Assembly (NCBI GenBank): GCA_028288785.1
Contig: JAQGHV010000137.1
Coordinates: forward strand, 1-42,486
DNA: 42,486 bases
Source: Rhodospirillales bacterium
GTDB taxonomy: Bacteria > Pseudomonadota > Alphaproteobacteria > Acetobacterales > Acetobacteraceae
Reading direction: 5' to 3'
Part shown: one piece after another, positions 8,663 through 16,835 of the stretch
How positions within the stretch are numbered: the stretch's first letter is position 1
Layout: the number at the start of each line of letters is the position of its first letter
Notes under the pieces: generated by a model
Database searches by the model: none
What the model saw: only the letters and a program-made list of their open reading frames with translations
Told to the model about the DNA's origin: nothing
Position numbers and translations under genes: made by a program

Positions 8663-9184
8663 ATGGAGTCGATCACGTCGAGCGCCACCTCAAGCCAAGA
8701 GATCTACGTCCGACTCCAAGAAGCCAGTAACAGCCTGTCGACGGTCCTGTCGCAGTTGAACAACGGTGGCACCGATCGCGGCGCGACCGGTGAAACGCGC
8801 GACCCGAGCCTGATGCCGGCCCGCCCGGACTCGCTGAAGCTGCTGCTTCGGCTGCGGGCACGCCGGCGCAACTCGCCGCTCGGTGCCTTTCTCGAGTGGC
8901 CGGCCTGGGACATGCTTCTCGATCTTGCCGCCGTCACTGCCGAGGGCAAGCATGTCTCGGTTTCCGCGATCTGTATCTCTTCTGGGGCACCGCAGAGCAC
9001 CGCGTTGCGCAAACTGGCCGCACTCGAGGCGGCTGGGCTAGTTCGCCGCTATCTGCACGGCAACGACCGCCGCCGCGTCTGCCTCGCCCTGACAGACAAG
9101 GGAACCGTGCTGGTCAACGACCTGGTTGCCGAGGATCTTCGTTTCTTTGCCGCCATCACTCAGGCGGAGCGCGCTGCGCCCTGA
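8663..9184 (+). CDS. MarR-family transcriptional regulator
   Basis: This 173-residue protein has a winged helix-turn-helix in its second half. The segment VSAICISSGAPQSTALRKLAALEAAGLVRRYLHGNDRRRVCLALTDKG (about residues 100-148) shows the recognition helix and the DxRRxxxxLTxxG wing that define MarR proteins. The first 60 residues are Ser/Thr/Gln-rich and not typical, so the protein may be long at its N-terminus. A strong AAGGAGG Shine-Dalgarno 5 nt before the ATG supports this start nonetheless. MarR proteins usually repress nearby genes and release DNA on binding small aromatic or hydrophobic ligands. The possible target is not evident, as the downstream neighbour is dut. Confidence 0.85.
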   Translation: MESITSSATSSQEIYVRLQEASNSLSTVLSQLNNGGTDRGATGETRDPSLMPARPDSLKLLLRLRARRRNSPLGAFLEWPAWDMLLDLAAVTAEGKHVSVSAICISSGAPQSTALRKLAALEAAGLVRRYLHGNDRRRVCLALTDKGTVLVNDLVAEDLRFFAAITQAERAAP

Positions 9185-9219
9185 CACCCAGACAACCGGC
9201 AGGGCCGGACGGCCGTCGC

Positions 9220-9242
9220 GTTGGTTGACTTGCTCAACCAAC
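9220..9242 (+). terminator. Perfect 9-bp hairpin after marR (terminator or MarR-type operator)
   Basis: GTTGGTTGA-CTTGC-TCAACCAAC is a perfect inverted repeat with a 5-nt loop, 35 nt after the marR stop. No U-tract follows, so it is an atypical terminator. TTG...CAA palindromes of this kind are also typical MarR operators, which would make it a binding site in front of dut. The sequence does not decide between the two. Confidence 0.5.
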
Positions 9243-9333
9243 CCGGGACGCCCCGGCTTTGCCGCCCTGCCGCGGCTCTCGCCAACCGCCGCGCCATTCG
9301 GCTAAAGCGGCGGTCCAATGAGGGCCCCGCACC

Positions 9334-9807
9334 ATGACCGATCTTGCCGTTGAGCTGAAGGTGCTGGACCGGCGCCTGCATGACTGGGGCATCCCTCGCT
9401 ACCAGTCCGAAATGGCCGCGGCGATCGACTTGCACGCCTGCATCGATGAACCCCTCACCATCCATGCAGGCGATCCACCGAAGCTTATCTCGGCGGGAAT
9501 AGCGGTGCACATGGCACAATCTGGGATGGCGGCACTGGTGTTGCCGCGCTCCGGCCTCGGCCACAAGAAGGGGCTCGTGTTGGGCAACCTCGTGGGGCTG
9601 ATCGATCCCGACTACACCGGTCCCGTGATGGTCAGCGCCTGGAACCGCGGTGCACCCGGATCGGACCCGATCGTCCTGGAGCCCGGCGAGCGGTTCGCGC
9701 AGCTCGTGTTCGTGCCGGTCCTGAGGCCGAGCTTCACCGTGGTGGGGGAGTTCACCGCCGCATCCGTCCGTGGCGCCGGCGGCTTTGGCTCCACCGGCAA
9801 GTCCTAG
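9334..9807 (+). CDS. dut: Deoxyuridine 5'-triphosphate nucleotidohydrolase (dUTPase)
   Basis: This 157-residue trimeric-type dUTPase hydrolyses dUTP to dUMP and pyrophosphate, which keeps uracil out of DNA and feeds thymidylate synthesis. All five family motifs can be read: AAAIDL (28-33), PRSG (71-74), GNLVGLIDPDYTG (84-96, with the catalytic Asp of the D-Y pair), GERFAQLV (118-125) and RGAGGFGSTG (146-155) at the mobile C-terminus. Length is normal. It is transcribed alone or with marR upstream; the ABC transporter starts 113 nt downstream. Nothing suggests loss of function. Confidence 0.97.
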   Translation: MTDLAVELKVLDRRLHDWGIPRYQSEMAAAIDLHACIDEPLTIHAGDPPKLISAGIAVHMAQSGMAALVLPRSGLGHKKGLVLGNLVGLIDPDYTGPVMVSAWNRGAPGSDPIVLEPGERFAQLVFVPVLRPSFTVVGEFTAASVRGAGGFGSTGKS

Positions 9808-9920
9808 GAACCGGCGCCGGTGCCGTGCCCCTCCCGGCGCACGGTGGCGCGTGTTACGGCTTGGGGATGATCCTGCACCTCACTGTCGCCGCAGCTATCG
9901 CGCGCTAGACCTGGACGCGC

Positions 9921-10679
9921 ATGGATTTCCTTTCCCTCGACAACATTCAGAAATCGTTCGGTGCCACGCCGGTCATGCGTGGCGCGACGCTCGGCGTTCG
10001 CGAGGGCGAGTTCATGGCCGTGCTCGGCCCCTCCGGCTGCGGCAAGTCCACCCTGTTGCAGATCGCGGCGGGGCTGATGGCGCCGAGCGGAGGCTCCGTG
10101 CGCATCGCGGGCCGCGCCATCACCGCGCCCCCCCCCGAGGCGGTCTACGTCTTTCAGCAATACACCCGCTCGCTCCTGCCCTGGCGCAACGTACGCGACA
10201 ACGTCGCCTTCGCGACCGAGCACCGCATCGGCAAGCGCAAAGCGCGCGCGACCGCGGAGGAGACCCTGGCCCAGGTCGGCCTGGCCGGGTTCGGCGACCA
10301 CTTTCCCTGGCAGCTATCGGGGGGCATGCAGCAGCGCGTCGCCATCGCGCGTGCCCTGGCCTCCGAGCCCGCCATGCTGCTGCTGGATGAGCCGTTCAGC
10401 GCCGTCGATGCGCTCACTCGGCTAGACCTGCACGCCCTTTTCCTCGACATTTGGACGCGGCGGAAGCTGACGGTGATGCTGGTGACGCATGATGTGGAGG
10501 AAGCGATCTACCTCGCCGACCGCATCGCACTGCTGACCCATCGGCCCTCCAGCATCTCCGATATCTTCGAGGTCGGCCTGCCGCGTCCGCGCGACCCGAT
10601 CACCACGCGCGCGCTGCCGCGTTTTCTGGAACTGCGCCAGACGCTGCTCCAGAAACTCCTGGCCCGGCCCGATGCGTAG
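9921..10679 (+). CDS. ABC transporter ATP-binding protein, SsuB/TauB type
   Basis: This 252-residue single NBD has Walker A GPSGCGKST (about residue 37), the signature LSGGMQQRVAIARAL (about 132), Walker B MLLLDEPFSAVD (about 152) and the H-loop TH at about 188. The sequence class is that of nitrate/sulfonate/taurine importers. The gene overlaps the next permease gene by 8 nt, so translation is probably coupled. It energises two permeases encoded on either side of the binding protein. No strong Shine-Dalgarno precedes the ATG at 9921, but the protein start matches the family. Confidence 0.95.
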   Translation: MDFLSLDNIQKSFGATPVMRGATLGVREGEFMAVLGPSGCGKSTLLQIAAGLMAPSGGSVRIAGRAITAPPPEAVYVFQQYTRSLLPWRNVRDNVAFATEHRIGKRKARATAEETLAQVGLAGFGDHFPWQLSGGMQQRVAIARALASEPAMLLLDEPFSAVDALTRLDLHALFLDIWTRRKLTVMLVTHDVEEAIYLADRIALLTHRPSSISDIFEVGLPRPRDPITTRALPRFLELRQTLLQKLLARPDA

Positions 10680-11436
10680 CGCGCTGCGCTGGCTGCCGGG
10701 CATTGCGCTGCTCGCGGCGCTCATCGCCGGCCTTGAATGGGCTGTCGATGCCGGGCTGATCCGCCGCGCCCTGATGCCGCCTCCGAGTGCCATCGGCGCC
10801 GCGCTGTGGGACCTGCTGGCGAGCGGTGAGTTCGCGGAGCCCTTGTTCGCGACGCTGCGCCTGGTCTTCGCGGGCTTCGCCATCGGCAGCGCGCTCGGCA
10901 TTGCGGCCGGCGTCGCCATGGGTTGGTGGCCGGCGATGTATCGCCTGCTCGAACCGCTGGTGGAGTTGCTGCGCCCGATCCCCAAGGCGGCGCTGGTGCC
11001 GGCGCTGATGCTGTTCCTCGGCATCGGGGAGGCGATGAAGATTACCTCCGTGGCGCTGGCCGTGTTCTTCCCCGTGCTGGTCAATACCCTGCAAGGCGTG
11101 CGCGGGGTGGATAGCGTGATGCTCGATGCCGGGCGCACGCATGGCTGGGGCACCACGCATGTGCTGCGGCACTTGGTGTTGCCGGCTTCCCTGCCCTTCA
11201 TCCTCGCGGGCATGCGCGTGGCGCTGGGCCTGGCGCTGGTGCTCGCCGTGCTGGCGGAGATGCTGTCCGGCCAGGGCGGGCTCGGCTTCCTCATCCTGGA
11301 CATGCAGCGCAGCTTCCAGGTGCGTTTGATGTATGCGTGGCTGGTCATCCTGGCGGTGGTCGGACTGGCGCTGAACACGCTATTCCTGCTCGCCGAACGC
11401 CGCGCGCTGCACTGGCAGCCGGCCAACCGCCCGTAA
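10672..11436 (+). CDS. ABC transporter permease, SsuC/TauC type (first copy)
   Basis: This 254-residue permease has about six membrane helices. The MetI-like core contains the coupling motif around DAGRTHGWGTTHVLRHLVLPASLPFILAGMR (about residues 148-178), as in sulfonate, taurine and pyrimidine-precursor importers. It overlaps the ATPase gene by 8 nt and is followed 13 nt later by the binding-protein gene. A second, related permease (12406-13182) closes the operon; the two share the phrases LVELLRPIP, VFFPVL-NT-QGVR and FxLAERR. They could form a heterodimeric channel or serve two assemblies (inference). Confidence 0.93.
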   Translation: MRSALRWLPGIALLAALIAGLEWAVDAGLIRRALMPPPSAIGAALWDLLASGEFAEPLFATLRLVFAGFAIGSALGIAAGVAMGWWPAMYRLLEPLVELLRPIPKAALVPALMLFLGIGEAMKITSVALAVFFPVLVNTLQGVRGVDSVMLDAGRTHGWGTTHVLRHLVLPASLPFILAGMRVALGLALVLAVLAEMLSGQGGLGFLILDMQRSFQVRLMYAWLVILAVVGLALNTLFLLAERRALHWQPANRP

Positions 11437-11449
11437 GAGGAGGCCCGTC

Positions 11450-12409
11450 ATGAGCATCACCCGCCGCATCGCCCTAGGGACGACTGTCGGACTTGCCGCC
11501 CCCGCCGTGCTTGCGCAGGCACCGACCCGGCTGCGCGTCAGCGTCATCCCGGTGCTCGACGTCGCGCCGCTACACGCGGCGATCCGCGAGGGGTATTTCA
11601 CTGCGGAGAACATCGAGATCGACACCTCCACCACGGCCGGCGGCGCCACCGGGCTGCCGGGGCTGGTGGCCGGGCAGTTCCGCGTGGTGTTCTCCAACTG
11701 CGTCTCGATCATGCTCGGCATCCGCGAGGGCCTGGATTTCCGCTTCATCAGCGGCGCCGCCGGATCCGGCCCGCAACCGCCGGATTCCATGGCGGTGCTG
11801 GCGCGCAAGGGCTCAGGCATCACCTCGGGGCGCGACCTCGAGGGCAAGCGGATGGCCTCGAACACGCGCAACAACATCGTCTGGCTGCGCGGCATGGCCT
11901 GGGTGGACAAGACCGGCGGCGACTGGCGCCGCGTGACGACGGTCGAGGTCCCCTTCCCCCAGATGGCAGATGCGCTGGCCGGCGGCCAGATCGATGCCGC
12001 GGTGTTCTCGGAACCCTTCGTGGCGGCCGCACTGCAGACCCATGGCGACCGTCTCGAGCGCATTGCCTGGCCGATCAACGAGACGGCGCCGGGCTCCACC
12101 ATCGCGCAATACGTCGCGATGGCCGACGATCTCGCCCGCAATCCCGAGGTGTTCGACCGCTTTGCGCGCGCGCTGCATCGCGGTGCCGATTGGGCGAATG
12201 CGCGGCGCGGCGACAATGCGCTGCTGGAACTCGTCGCCGGCTTTTCCCGCGTGCCGATCGAGCGGCTGCGCCTGGCCGCATTCACTACCTACCCGAAGGG
12301 CGTCAGCGTCGGGGAGCTCACGGAAGTCATCGCGACGATGACGCGCTTCGGCCTCGGCGGCCGCTACCCGGCGCCGGCGACGCTCATCCATCGGACGGCG
12401 GCGGTGTGA
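11450..12409 (+). CDS. ABC transporter substrate-binding protein, SsuA/THI5-like
   Basis: This 319-residue protein has an N-terminal export signal (MSITRRIALGTTVGLAAPAVLAQ, an Arg pair then a hydrophobic stretch and an A-x-A-type cleavage site). The mature part follows the NMT1/THI5-like pattern: PVLDVAPLHAAIREGYFTAENIEID near residue 34, then GLVAGQFRVVFSN and QIDAAVFSEPF. Such proteins bind sulfonates, nitrate, taurine or thiamine-pyrimidine precursors in the periplasm. A good GAGGAGG site lies before the ATG. Its stop overlaps the GTG of the following permease (GTGA). The ligand cannot be read from the sequence. Confidence 0.93.
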   Translation: MSITRRIALGTTVGLAAPAVLAQAPTRLRVSVIPVLDVAPLHAAIREGYFTAENIEIDTSTTAGGATGLPGLVAGQFRVVFSNCVSIMLGIREGLDFRFISGAAGSGPQPPDSMAVLARKGSGITSGRDLEGKRMASNTRNNIVWLRGMAWVDKTGGDWRRVTTVEVPFPQMADALAGGQIDAAVFSEPFVAAALQTHGDRLERIAWPINETAPGSTIAQYVAMADDLARNPEVFDRFARALHRGADWANARRGDNALLELVAGFSRVPIERLRLAAFTTYPKGVSVGELTEVIATMTRFGLGGRYPAPATLIHRTAAV

Positions 12410-13182
12410 TTGGGCAACTGCGCAACGCCAGCGGCATCGGGCTCGTCCTCGGGCTGCTGTTGCTGTGGGAGGCCTCGGCACGGCTCGGCTGGGTCGCAAG
12501 CCCGAACTGGCCGCCGGTCAGCGCGGTGCTCGCCGCACTGCTGCGCGATGTGATGACCGGCGAGATCCCGACCCTCGTTGGCGGCACGCTCTGGCGCATG
12601 GCGGCGGGGCTTTTCGCGGGCGGGCTGGCGGGCGTGGTCGTGGGTCTCGGCTTTGCGCTGCTGCCGTTCGTAGCGCGGTTGTTCGCACCAGTTGTGGAAC
12701 TGCTCCGCCCGATCCCGGTGCCGGCGGTGATCCCGCCGCTGGTGCTGTTCCTGGGCCTCGACAACACGATGAAGGTCACGGTGGTGGCGCTGACCGTGTT
12801 CTTCCCTGTCCTCACCAACACGGTGCAGGGGGTGCGCGCGGTGGAGGCGGATGCGCTGGCCATGGGCCGCACCTTCGGCATCGGGGCGCTGCGCCGCGTA
12901 GTGTTCATCGTGCTGCCGGCAAGCCTGCCCTATATCCTCGCCGGGTTCCGCGTGGCGCTGGCGCTTGCACTCGTGGTCACCGTGGTCGCTGAGATGATCG
13001 CCGGCGAACAGGGCGTCGGGCACTACCTGGTCATGATGCAGTTCGCCGGGCGGGCGGAGGAGATCTACGCGACGGTGCTGCTGCTCGGCGTGCTGGGCTA
13101 CGCGCTGAACCGGGCGTTCCTGTTGGTGGAGCGCCGGATGATTCACTGGTGGTTTGCGTTGGGGCGGCAGAGCGCGGCGTAG
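12406..13182 (+). CDS. ABC transporter permease, SsuC/TauC type (second copy)
   Basis: This 258-residue protein starts at a GTG that overlaps the previous stop (GTGA), reading VIGQLRNASGIGLVLGLLLLWEASARLGW. The ORF-track start at 12190 lies deep inside the binding-protein gene and is a frame extension. The core coupling loop is seen at AMGRTFGIGALRRVVFIVLPASLPYILAGFR. It is clearly paralogous to the first permease of the operon. Gene order ATPase-permease-binding protein-permease suggests either duplication inside the operon or a heterodimer. Confidence 0.92.
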   Translation: MIGQLRNASGIGLVLGLLLLWEASARLGWVASPNWPPVSAVLAALLRDVMTGEIPTLVGGTLWRMAAGLFAGGLAGVVVGLGFALLPFVARLFAPVVELLRPIPVPAVIPPLVLFLGLDNTMKVTVVALTVFFPVLTNTVQGVRAVEADALAMGRTFGIGALRRVVFIVLPASLPYILAGFRVALALALVVTVVAEMIAGEQGVGHYLVMMQFAGRAEEIYATVLLLGVLGYALNRAFLLVERRMIHWWFALGRQSAA

Positions 13183-13232
13183 TTCTCCGCCCATTCTTTG
13201 CGGAAGCGTTGCGTTCTGGCAGGGTCGCCGGC

Positions 13233-15038
13233 ATGCCACGACGTATCGATTCGACCGACGGCCCTTCGCCGCTCCTGCCGCTCATGCTGGTCCTGGTGGC
13301 GGGGTTGCTGCACTGGCGCGTGGCGCACATGACCGGCGGGTTCCTCGCCGACGGGTCGCTCGGGGACCCGGATTCCTGGACCCGGACGCTGCGTGTCCTG
13401 GCGCTGCACGAAGGCGCCGGCTGGCGCGACACCATGCTCGGCACGCTCTCCGCTCCGGAAGGACTGTCGCTGCATTGGACGCGGCCGCTCGACCTCATGA
13501 TCCTGGTGCCGGCTCAGATCGCCATGCTGTTCGGGGTGGAGGCGCGCCAGGCCATCCTGTGGTCCGCCGCCTGGATCTGTCCGGCGCAACACCTGCCGGC
13601 GCTGGTGGCGGGGGTCTGGGCCGCGAAGGCGATCTGGCCAGGCATGCCTGCCTGGTTCGCGGCGGTGCTGCTGCTCGGCAATGGCGCCGCGCTCGCCTAC
13701 TCGATTCCGGGGCGCGCGGACCACCACACGCTGATTTTGCTGGCGACACTGCTCACGCTTGGCGCCGGCATGCGCGCGGCGGCCAACCCGGACCGCGCCG
13801 CGCAGGCCTGGCTGGCCGGGCTCGCCGGCGGTCTTGGGATCTGGATCAGCCCGGAGGCGCTGCTCGTCGTGGCGCCGCTGCTGGCCGGGCTCGGGCTCGC
13901 CTGGCTGATCGCCTGGGATGGCAGCCGCCACGCGTTGCAGGGTGCGCGCGCCGGTGCGGGGCTAGCGCTGATGGTGGCCGTCGCGATCGTGACGGAGCGC
14001 CCCGTTTCGGACTGGCTCCTGGATGAGCAGGATCGCGTCTCCGTCCAGCACCTGGCGATCGCCGGGGCTGCCATGGTCACGTTCCTGCTCGCGGCGCCGC
14101 TCGGGCGGTTTCCGGTCTGGGTACGTCTCCCGGCGGGCGCGCTGCTCGCGGCTGCGGCAGGGGCGGCGTTATTCTGGCAGTGGCCCGACATGCTGCGCGC
14201 GTCTCTGAGCGCCGCCGACGCCGGGGCTGCCGCGCTGCTGCTGCCGACCGTCAATGAGATGCAGCCGCTGCGCTTCGGCACATTGGCGGGGCTGTCGGAC
14301 AGTGTGGTCTGGGTCGGTACCGCCCCGCTGGCGCTGCTCGCGTTGTTGATCGGGCTCGAATTCGAAGGGTGGCGTCGGAACGGCCGCTGGGCGGCCGCGT
14401 TGCTGCTGCTGCTCTCCCTGATCGCGGCGCTGGTCGCCACCCTGCTTGCGCGGCGCTTCGCGCTGGACCTCGCAGCCGCGGCTTCCATCGCCGCGGCCGG
14501 GCTGCTGCCCTTGCTGGGACGCCTGCTGATGGGGGCCTCCCGCGTGGTGGCGCTCGGTGTGTTCGCGGCGCTGCTGCTCGGCCTTCCCGTCCTCGCCAGC
14601 CTCGCCACCGCTCCGACCGAGGCCGAGACCGTGGTGGAGCGAGCATGCCCGGTGGCTCCGCTTGCGGCATTCCTCACCGCCAACCCGCCCGCCCAGAGCG
14701 GCTCGGTGATGCTGGCGGACAACATCAATCTCGGGCCGGAGCTCGCCTGGCGAACGCCGTACCGGCAAACCGGCGCGCCCTATCATCGTGGTGGGGCCGC
14801 GCTGCTGGACACCCGCGCCGTGCTGGCGGCGACCGAGGATTCTGAAGCCCTCGCGGTCCTGGCCCGGCGCTCTGTGCGCCTGCTATTGCTGTGCCCTGGA
14901 TCGCCGCAGCTCGGTGGCGCGCTGCCCGGCGAATCCTTCCGGGAGCGTCTTCTTGCTGGGGAGCGGCCTGATGGCTGGTCGGAGGTTCCGATCCCATCCG
15001 AGGTAAGAGGTGATTTCCTGTTGCTATCACTTGATTAG
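13233..15038 (+). CDS. Polytopic membrane protein, probable GT-C-fold glycosyltransferase-like
   Basis: This 601-residue protein starts at MPRRIDSTDGPSPLLPLMLVLV. I count roughly a dozen hydrophobic segments, mostly in residues 10-480, then a soluble C-terminal domain. The first external loop holds GDPDSWTRTLRVLALHEGAGWRDTMLG and LHWTRPLDL, followed by SIPGRADHH. An acidic DPD in the first loop, an HW(S/T)R and a PGR-DHH motif recur in a widespread alphaproteobacterial family of uncharacterised membrane proteins built like GT-C enzymes (PMT/STT3 group). GT-C enzymes use lipid-linked sugar donors at the periplasmic face. Whether this protein is an active transferase is inference. It starts 50 nt after the ABC operon. 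Other possibilities are a flippase-like or sensor membrane protein. Confidence 0.75.
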   Translation: MPRRIDSTDGPSPLLPLMLVLVAGLLHWRVAHMTGGFLADGSLGDPDSWTRTLRVLALHEGAGWRDTMLGTLSAPEGLSLHWTRPLDLMILVPAQIAMLFGVEARQAILWSAAWICPAQHLPALVAGVWAAKAIWPGMPAWFAAVLLLGNGAALAYSIPGRADHHTLILLATLLTLGAGMRAAANPDRAAQAWLAGLAGGLGIWISPEALLVVAPLLAGLGLAWLIAWDGSRHALQGARAGAGLALMVAVAIVTERPVSDWLLDEQDRVSVQHLAIAGAAMVTFLLAAPLGRFPVWVRLPAGALLAAAAGAALFWQWPDMLRASLSAADAGAAALLLPTVNEMQPLRFGTLAGLSDSVVWVGTAPLALLALLIGLEFEGWRRNGRWAAALLLLLSLIAALVATLLARRFALDLAAAASIAAAGLLPLLGRLLMGASRVVALGVFAALLLGLPVLASLATAPTEAETVVERACPVAPLAAFLTANPPAQSGSVMLADNINLGPELAWRTPYRQTGAPYHRGGAALLDTRAVLAATEDSEALAVLARRSVRLLLLCPGSPQLGGALPGESFRERLLAGERPDGWSEVPIPSEVRGDFLLLSLD

Positions 15039-15157
15039 TGCAATGCAGCATGGACAAGTATTCATGTGATGCCCGTTTCACGTGCAAGGCGTTTCGGGCA
15101 ATATGCATTCCACGGTCGAACGGTTTTCGTATCACCGTCTCAGGGGGATTTTCCAGC

Positions 15158-15391
15158 ATGCGTATGCTTCTTTCCGCGACGGTGGGGCTGCTCAGCCTCG
15201 TCGCCGTTTCCGCCGCCACGCCCGCTTCCGCCGCCTCGCTCGACCAGCAGACCGTTCTCGCCGGCTTCGCCGTGCCGAGCCCGGCCGTGCAGTTCGGCGC
15301 CGTCGCGACCGAGCAGCTGACGGTCGCCAACGACGAGTCGGATGCGCGCCGTCGTCGCCGCCACCGTCATTACCGCAGCAGCCGCCGTTGA
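15158..15391 (+). CDS. Small secreted protein with Arg/His-rich C-terminus, function unknown
   Basis: This 77-residue protein from the ATG at 15158 has an AGGGGG Shine-Dalgarno upstream; the longer ORF start at 15038 is not signal-like. Residues 1-24 (MRMLLSATVGLLSLVAVSAATPASAA) form a clear Sec signal peptide with an ASA cleavage site. The mature chain is about 50 residues and ends in SDARRRRRHRHYRSSRR, a strongly basic tail. I do not recognise a family. Basic tails of this type may bind phosphate-rich surfaces, nucleic acid or metal, but nothing here decides that. It is convergent with rsmB. Confidence 0.65.
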   Translation: MRMLLSATVGLLSLVAVSAATPASAASLDQQTVLAGFAVPSPAVQFGAVATEQLTVANDESDARRRRRHRHYRSSRR

Positions 15392-15429
15392 TCCGCGTTT
15401 CGGGGGCCTAAGCAAGATCGCCTCCGACT

Positions 15430-15446
15430 GAATCGCGCAGCGATTC
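15430..15446. repeat. Perfect 7-bp stem hairpin between convergent genes
   Basis: GAATCGC-GCA-GCGATTC is a perfect inverted repeat with a 3-nt loop, 39 nt after the stop of the small secreted protein. It could act as a bidirectional terminator stem or be an extragenic palindrome; there is no U-tract. A second hairpin follows at the rsmB end. Confidence 0.4.
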
Positions 15447-15483
15447 GCAAGGTGCTGAGATTGCGTGCTGAAGACTAAGACTG

Positions 15484-15510
15484 GAGCGTCACCGCAAGGC
15501 GAAGACGCTC
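15484..15510 (-). terminator. Hairpin at the 3' end of rsmB
   Basis: GAGCGTC and GACGCTC form a 7-bp stem around a 13-nt loop that itself can pair (CGCC/GCGG). It begins at the rsmB stop codon. On the minus strand it is followed by CAGTCTTAGTCTT, which is only mildly T-rich. It is a plausible intrinsic terminator of the minus-strand operon, but weak by standard rules. Confidence 0.4.
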
Positions 15511-16769
15511 TAGCTCCCCCGGACAAACCGGACGGCGAAAAATCCGTCCATGCCACCGAACCCGGCCAGCATATCCGGCCGGGTCCGGAGCATCCCAGCC
15601 GGCGTAATCGCGCCCATCTCCCACACCGCGCCCTGCCGATCGAACGGCGCATGCGTCAGGCCCTTGATCTTGGCGGCCTGGGCTTCCCCTTCCTCCACCT
15701 GCAGCGAACACGTCGCGAAGATCAGCCGCCCACCCGGCCGCAGCAGCGCCGTGGCCGCGACGATCAGCTTCGCCTGCAGCTCCGCGGCGCTCGCCACATC
15801 CTTCGGCCGCTTGAGATGCGCGACATCGGGGTGGCGGCGGATGGTGCCGGTCGCCGAGCATGGCGCGTCCAGCAGCACCGCATCGAACTGGCCATCGGGG
15901 CGCCAGGTGGTGGCATCGGCCTCCACGATCGTCGCGGCGAGCTTGAGCCGAACCAAATTCTCCCGCAGCCGCAGCGCACGGCGGGAGTCGCGCTCCACCG
16001 CCACGACTTCGGCGCCGGACGCGGCGAGCTGCGCGGTCTTGCCGCCAGGTGCCGCGCAGAGATCGGCAATCCGCTCGCCCGGCTTGGGATCGAGCAGCAG
16101 GGCCGGCAGCGCGGCGGCGGCGTCCTGCGCCCAGAGCAAGCCTTCCTCAAAGCCTGGCAGCTCCGTGATGCGGGTGCCGGCCGGCATGCGCCAGGTGCCC
16201 GTCGGCAGCACCACGGCACCTTCAGGCGGCGTGGCACCCTCGCGATGCGATAAATCGAGCGGTGCCGGGTCCTCATGCGCCTCCGCGATCGCGCGAGCGC
16301 CATCCGCGCCGTAGGCGGCGTGCCAAGCGCTCCAGAGCCAAGGGGGCGTGTCGAGCCGGGCGCCGTCGAGAAGTTCGAGGGCGGCAGGGCCCTCGGCGGC
16401 GACCTTGCGCAGCACCGCGTTCACCAGGCCGGCGAAGGGACGCGGCACCAAGCCCACCGTGCTCGCGACGGCGGCGTGCGGCGGGGTTCCCAGCAGGAGA
16501 AGCTCCGCCGCACCCATGCGCAGCGCGGCGCGCACGACACCCGGCGGGTTGCGGCTGAGGAAGGGCTCCAAAACCGCATCGAGCGAACCAGTCCGGCGCA
16601 GGACGGCGGCGGCGATGCGGTGGGCGGCGGCGCGGTCGCGCACCTCCAGCGCCGGGGGAAGGCTCTCGAGCGCTTCCTCCAGCGGGCGATGACGCTCGAG
16701 CACGCTTTCGAGGAGGGCGAGGGCGGCGCGGCGGGTCGGGAGACCGGAGGCGTTGGGGGGGCGGGGCAT
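15510..16769 (-). CDS. rsmB: 16S rRNA cytosine-C5 methyltransferase (RsmB/NOP2/Sun family)
   Basis: This 419-residue protein from MPRPPNASGLPTRRAALALLESVL has an N-terminal NusB-like helical domain (about residues 1-130) followed by a Rossmann methyltransferase domain. SAM-binding motif I is DLCAAPGGKTAQLA (about residue 247). The two family cysteines are in DAPCSATGT (motif IV) and FATCSLQ (motif VI), the nucleophile and the releasing Cys of m5C methyltransferases. E. coli RsmB methylates C967 of 16S rRNA; the same role is inferred here. The start at 16769 avoids a 14-residue extension running into a repeat element. The gene follows hisE on the same strand across that repeat, so it may be read from the his operon. 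Confidence 0.92.
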   Translation of the reverse strand: MPRPPNASGLPTRRAALALLESVLERHRPLEEALESLPPALEVRDRAAAHRIAAAVLRRTGSLDAVLEPFLSRNPPGVVRAALRMGAAELLLLGTPPHAAVASTVGLVPRPFAGLVNAVLRKVAAEGPAALELLDGARLDTPPWLWSAWHAAYGADGARAIAEAHEDPAPLDLSHREGATPPEGAVVLPTGTWRMPAGTRITELPGFEEGLLWAQDAAAALPALLLDPKPGERIADLCAAPGGKTAQLAASGAEVVAVERDSRRALRLRENLVRLKLAATIVEADATTWRPDGQFDAVLLDAPCSATGTIRRHPDVAHLKRPKDVASAAELQAKLIVAATALLRPGGRLIFATCSLQVEEGEAQAAKIKGLTHAPFDRQGAVWEMGAITPAGMLRTRPDMLAGFGGMDGFFAVRFVRGS

Positions 16770-16789
16770 GGATGGGTTGTAGGCGAAGG

Positions 16790-16831
16790 TTGGGGGAAAG
16801 AATTCCCCCAAACCCCTTTCTTTTATTTTTA
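16790..16831 (+). repeat. Dispersed hairpin/T-tract element, copy 1
   Basis: TTGGGGGAA-AGAA-TTCCCCCAA is a perfect 9-bp stem, followed on the plus strand by CCCCTTTCTTTTATTTTT. A related copy lies at 27629-27670 in the same orientation. By eye about 80 percent of the roughly 37 shared positions match, with TTCTTTTATTTTT identical. In both places the plus-strand T-tract abuts the stop codon of a minus-strand gene (here hisE). On the plus strand it looks like an intrinsic terminator, but no plus-strand gene is read into this copy, so a mobile extragenic repeat is more likely. Confidence 0.6.
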
Positions 16832-16835
16832 TCTA

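Noticed and set aside
12190-12405. N-terminal extension of the second SsuC-like permease
   Set aside because: It lies inside the binding-protein gene in another frame. The GTG at 12406 overlapping its stop is a better start.
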